DNA of 36,025 bases from Clostridiaceae bacterium. Its GTDB lineage: Bacteria; Bacillota; Clostridia; DSM-8532. The translations under genes and the position numbers were made by a program. Location of the stretch: positions 1 through 36,025 of the forward strand of contig JAAYNA010000178.1 in the NCBI GenBank assembly GCA_012521105.1, read 5' to 3'. Shown piece after piece: positions 33,704-36,025 of this stretch. How positions within the stretch are numbered: the stretch's first letter is position 1; each line of letters begins with the position of its first letter. The notes under the pieces were generated by a model, which was not told the DNA's origin, did no database searches, and saw only the letters and a program-made list of their open reading frames with translations.

Positions 33704-33850
33704 AAATTAACGAATAATACACTTTTTACTATTTTGAAAGTGCATATTTTCTCATGCCTGCCCGATCTTTATAATACATATAGTAATGTTGGCATAAACT
33801 GTATACCCTTCATCATACTATTTTACGAACACCATTTTAGGACAGGGAAT

Positions 33851-34915
33851 GTGAGAAAAAAAGAGGTTTCAGCTTTAAAAGTAGCTGCAACATACATAGG
33901 GACCGTAGTTGGCGCGGGGTTTGCTACCGGCCAGGAAGTGCTGCAGTTTTTCGCAAGGTTTGGCATCTCCGGACTGGGTGGTTTATTTATAACCACCGTA
34001 CTATTTATAATTTTTGGCTATATAATATTAAGTTTAGGCAGTATATTGCATGCCAGATCTCACTTAGAGATTATTCAGTATTCAGGTGGAAAATATCTTG
34101 GGACTATCATTGATGCGGTTATAACCATTTTTCTGTTTGGTACTTTTGCAGTAATGATTGCTGGAAATGGCGCATTATTTGAACAGCAGTTAAAACTTCC
34201 ACCAATGGTCGGCAATGTAATTATGGCTGTTTTAACCGCGTTAACGGTATTAACAGGTATTAATGGTGTTATAAATTCTATAAGTTTTGTAGTGCCTTTT
34301 TTATTGTCAACGGTAATGTTAACCAGCCTTCTTTCAATAGTTCAAAATCCGGTAAACCTGACGGCAGCACCCATAATAATACACCCGAAGGGTTTTTTCA
34401 ATAACTGGTTTCTGGCCACTGTGTTGTATGTGTCATATAATACGGTTATTTCAATTGCAATACTGGGACCTCTTGGTAATGAGACCCAAAATAAAAGAGC
34501 TGTACGGAACGGTGCCATACTGGGTGGTCTGGGTCTCGGTTTTGGAGCTGCAATGATTTTTTTTGCCTTATCAGGCTATATGACGAATATTGGAAACCTT
34601 GAAGTTCCTATGCTCTATATTGCAGGGAGCATATCACCAATGCTTCAGGTTATATATGCCGTTGTTTTAATTGCAGAGATCTATACAACTGCTGTCAGCT
34701 CTCTTTATGGCTTTACATCAAGGATTATTGATATGCAAAAAAAACCTGTAAAGGGAAGGTACATTGTGACAGGTTCAACTGTTGTAGCTTTATTATCAAG
34801 CCGTCTGGGATTTTCAAACCTGGTCATGTACCTGTATCCCCTGATAGGCTACTGTGGCATGTTCATTCTTACCGCTCTTGTTATAAGAACTCTCAAAGAC
34901 ATCAAAAGCAGATAA
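33851..34915 (+). CDS. YkvI-family membrane transporter
   Basis: A membrane protein of about 354 residues with ten or so hydrophobic helices. The N-terminal motif VVGAGFATGQEVLQFFARFG is characteristic of YkvI-type proteins, distant relatives of the APC/LeuT-fold amino-acid transporters. The substrate is unknown. The frame stays open 39 codons upstream to a TTG at 33734, but that stretch is not family-like and lacks a ribosome site. The GTG at 33851 (VRKKEVSALKVAATYIG) is the likelier start, though its ribosome site is weak. It follows the ferredoxin terminator, so it has its own transcript. Confidence 0.82.
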   Translation: MRKKEVSALKVAATYIGTVVGAGFATGQEVLQFFARFGISGLGGLFITTVLFIIFGYIILSLGSILHARSHLEIIQYSGGKYLGTIIDAVITIFLFGTFAVMIAGNGALFEQQLKLPPMVGNVIMAVLTALTVLTGINGVINSISFVVPFLLSTVMLTSLLSIVQNPVNLTAAPIIIHPKGFFNNWFLATVLYVSYNTVISIAILGPLGNETQNKRAVRNGAILGGLGLGFGAAMIFFALSGYMTNIGNLEVPMLYIAGSISPMLQVIYAVVLIAEIYTTAVSSLYGFTSRIIDMQKKPVKGRYIVTGSTVVALLSSRLGFSNLVMYLYPLIGYCGMFILTALVIRTLKDIKSR

Positions 34916-34941
34916 TAGACATTTCACATCACAATTTTATC

Positions 34942-34969
34942 TTGTAATTTGGTTCAATTCATTTATAAT
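34942..34969 (+). promoter_or_regulatory. candidate promoter of the ABC exporter gene
   Basis: TTGTAA (34942-34947) and TATAAT (34964-34969) are separated by 16 bases, about 90 bases before the ABC exporter start. Confidence 0.45.
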
Positions 34970-35061
34970 GTAATAGGGGCAAGGGTCTTTATAATATATG
35001 AATCAGGGATTTTTTTATCAACTTAATACAATTAAAATCATTACAAAAAGGTAGATGTCAG

Positions 35062-36025
35062 ATGAAAAAAATAGGAAAATTTATATCTTATTACGGTCCT
35101 TATAAGGGCATGTTTTTTATGGATATGTTTTGTGCTTTGGTTCTTTCGGCAATTGATCTTTTCTTTCCAAAGCTCGTGCAATTTCTGTTGGAGGAAGTAT
35201 ACGGCAAGCGCCCGCCCGATATGATTAAAATTATACTTATTTCGGGTTTAGGTCTTTTAGTGCTGTATATAATCAGATATTTCTGCCAGCGCTATATAAC
35301 CGCACAGGGGCATATAATGGGTGCCCGCATGGAAGCGGATATGCGCAAGGATCTTTTCACCCATCTGCAGAAACTTTCCTTTTCCTTTTATGACGATGCC
35401 AATACCGGAACCCTTATGTCACGCATGACAAACGATCTTTTTGATATTTCAGAACTTGCCCATCACGGTCCTGAAGATTTGTTTATTTCGATTATAAAAA
35501 TAGTCGGGGCTATTGTACTTATGCTGACAATGAATGTAAAATTAACGGTAATACTGCTGGTACTGATTTCTTTCATAATTGTATTTACAGCTTTTTATAA
35601 CCTGAAAATGCGTGCAATATTTTCAGACAACCGCAGAAAGATTGCATTGGTTAATGCACAGACCCAGGATACCCTGGCTGGAATAAGGGTTGTTAAGTCA
35701 TTTTCAAATGAAGCAATTGAACAGAAAAAGTTTGATAATGGCAACCATCAGTTTTTAAAATCAAAGGAATCAAGTTATACAATTATGGGAAAGTTTTTCT
35801 CAGGAAATCAGTTCCTACAGGGTATTTTATACTTAACCGTGCTTGTTTTGGGCGGTATTTTCTTAAGCCAGGGCAGTATATCGTCGACTGATTTAGTAGC
35901 GTATATTCTTTTTATTAATGTATTCCTAAGTCCTATCGACAAACTGGTTAACTTTACGGAGCAATTTCAGCGGGGAATGTCCGGGTTTGAACGTTTCCTT
36001 GAAATTCTTAATACCAAACCCGAAA
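35062..36025 (+). CDS. ABC exporter, membrane domain; runs off the window
   Basis: An incomplete gene without a stop in the window, 321 codons visible. It is the transmembrane domain of a half-size ABC exporter of the MsbA/BmrA type. The N-terminal MKKIGKFISYYGPYKG is followed by helices 1-2, then the coupling-helix region MRKDLFTHLQKLSFSFYDD and NTGTLMSRMTNDLFDISEL. The second coupling region is QDTLAGIRVVKSFSNE, and the last visible part is MSGFERFLEILNTKPE, which leads to the nucleotide-binding domain outside the window. AAAAAGG lies 12 bases before the ATG. A paired second half-transporter may follow downstream. The substrate is unknown. Confidence 0.9.
   Translation, partial: MKKIGKFISYYGPYKGMFFMDMFCALVLSAIDLFFPKLVQFLLEEVYGKRPPDMIKIILISGLGLLVLYIIRYFCQRYITAQGHIMGARMEADMRKDLFTHLQKLSFSFYDDANTGTLMSRMTNDLFDISELAHHGPEDLFISIIKIVGAIVLMLTMNVKLTVILLVLISFIIVFTAFYNLKMRAIFSDNRRKIALVNAQTQDTLAGIRVVKSFSNEAIEQKKFDNGNHQFLKSKESSYTIMGKFFSGNQFLQGILYLTVLVLGGIFLSQGSISSTDLVAYILFINVFLSPIDKLVNFTEQFQRGMSGFERFLEILNTKPE

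Noticed and set aside
33734-33850. N-terminal extension of the YkvI-like protein
   Set aside because: A TTG start without ribosome site and a sequence unlike the family; the protein family signature begins right after 33851.

Overview
The window looks like a stretch of chromosome from a low-GC, anaerobic, Gram-positive member of the Clostridia. I infer this from AGGAGG-type ribosome binding sites with frequent TTG and GTG starts, a T-box leader, an SLH-domain surface protein, a Pro/Thr-rich linker of the kind seen in cellulolytic clostridia, a rubrerythrin, small ferredoxins and ferredoxin-flavodoxin proteins. A near-perfect sigma-D promoter in front of a chemoreceptor suggests motility. The species cannot be named from this sequence alone.

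Layout. 1-1730: a Y1/RAYT transposase flanked by inverted REP-like repeats, abutting a decayed membrane-protein gene. 1903-5609: rubrerythrin, mtnA, and an SLH plus GH18-type surface protein split by a frameshift. 5789-9348: MFS transporter and oligogalacturonate-lyase-like propeller in one operon, then a cupin and a flavodoxin/ferredoxin protein. 9484-14703: CmpX-like membrane protein, a convergent serine hydrolase, and a three-gene ABC-2 exporter whose last permease is frameshifted in a T8 tract. 14873-18896: ECF-type sigma factor with an adjoining internally duplicated repeat protein, a DUF2935 protein and a DUF2804 protein.

18952-23784: two divergent aminoacyl-tRNA-synthetase genes. A T-box leader lies upstream of a ThrRS that lacks the TGS domain and two of the four editing-site ligands. 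Opposite it is a MetRS-like protein with an altered KMSKS loop and an altered methionine pocket. Between them lie a small gene remnant and a long gap. 24033-28127: CarD-like regulator, chemoreceptor, family I pyrophosphatase, AraC remnant and a Cys-rich DUF6485-type protein. 28189-33230 (minus strand): a membrane-anchored Pro/Thr-linker protein and a GntR-controlled ABC operon (GntR, permease, anchored extracytoplasmic protein, ATPase) with a 24-bp palindromic operator on its promoter. 33461-36025: ferredoxin, a YkvI-like transporter and the first part of an ABC exporter that runs off the window.

How genes work together. The MFS/lyase pair plausibly imports and degrades an acidic oligosaccharide. 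The GntR operon looks like an autoregulated, cell-envelope-responsive YtrA-type ABC system. The sigma factor with its repeat protein, and the synthetase pair, are the best candidates for undescribed biology. Two genes carry a single-base frameshift, a third is decayed, and two more survive only as fragments, so this segment has real or sequencing-related gene breakage.
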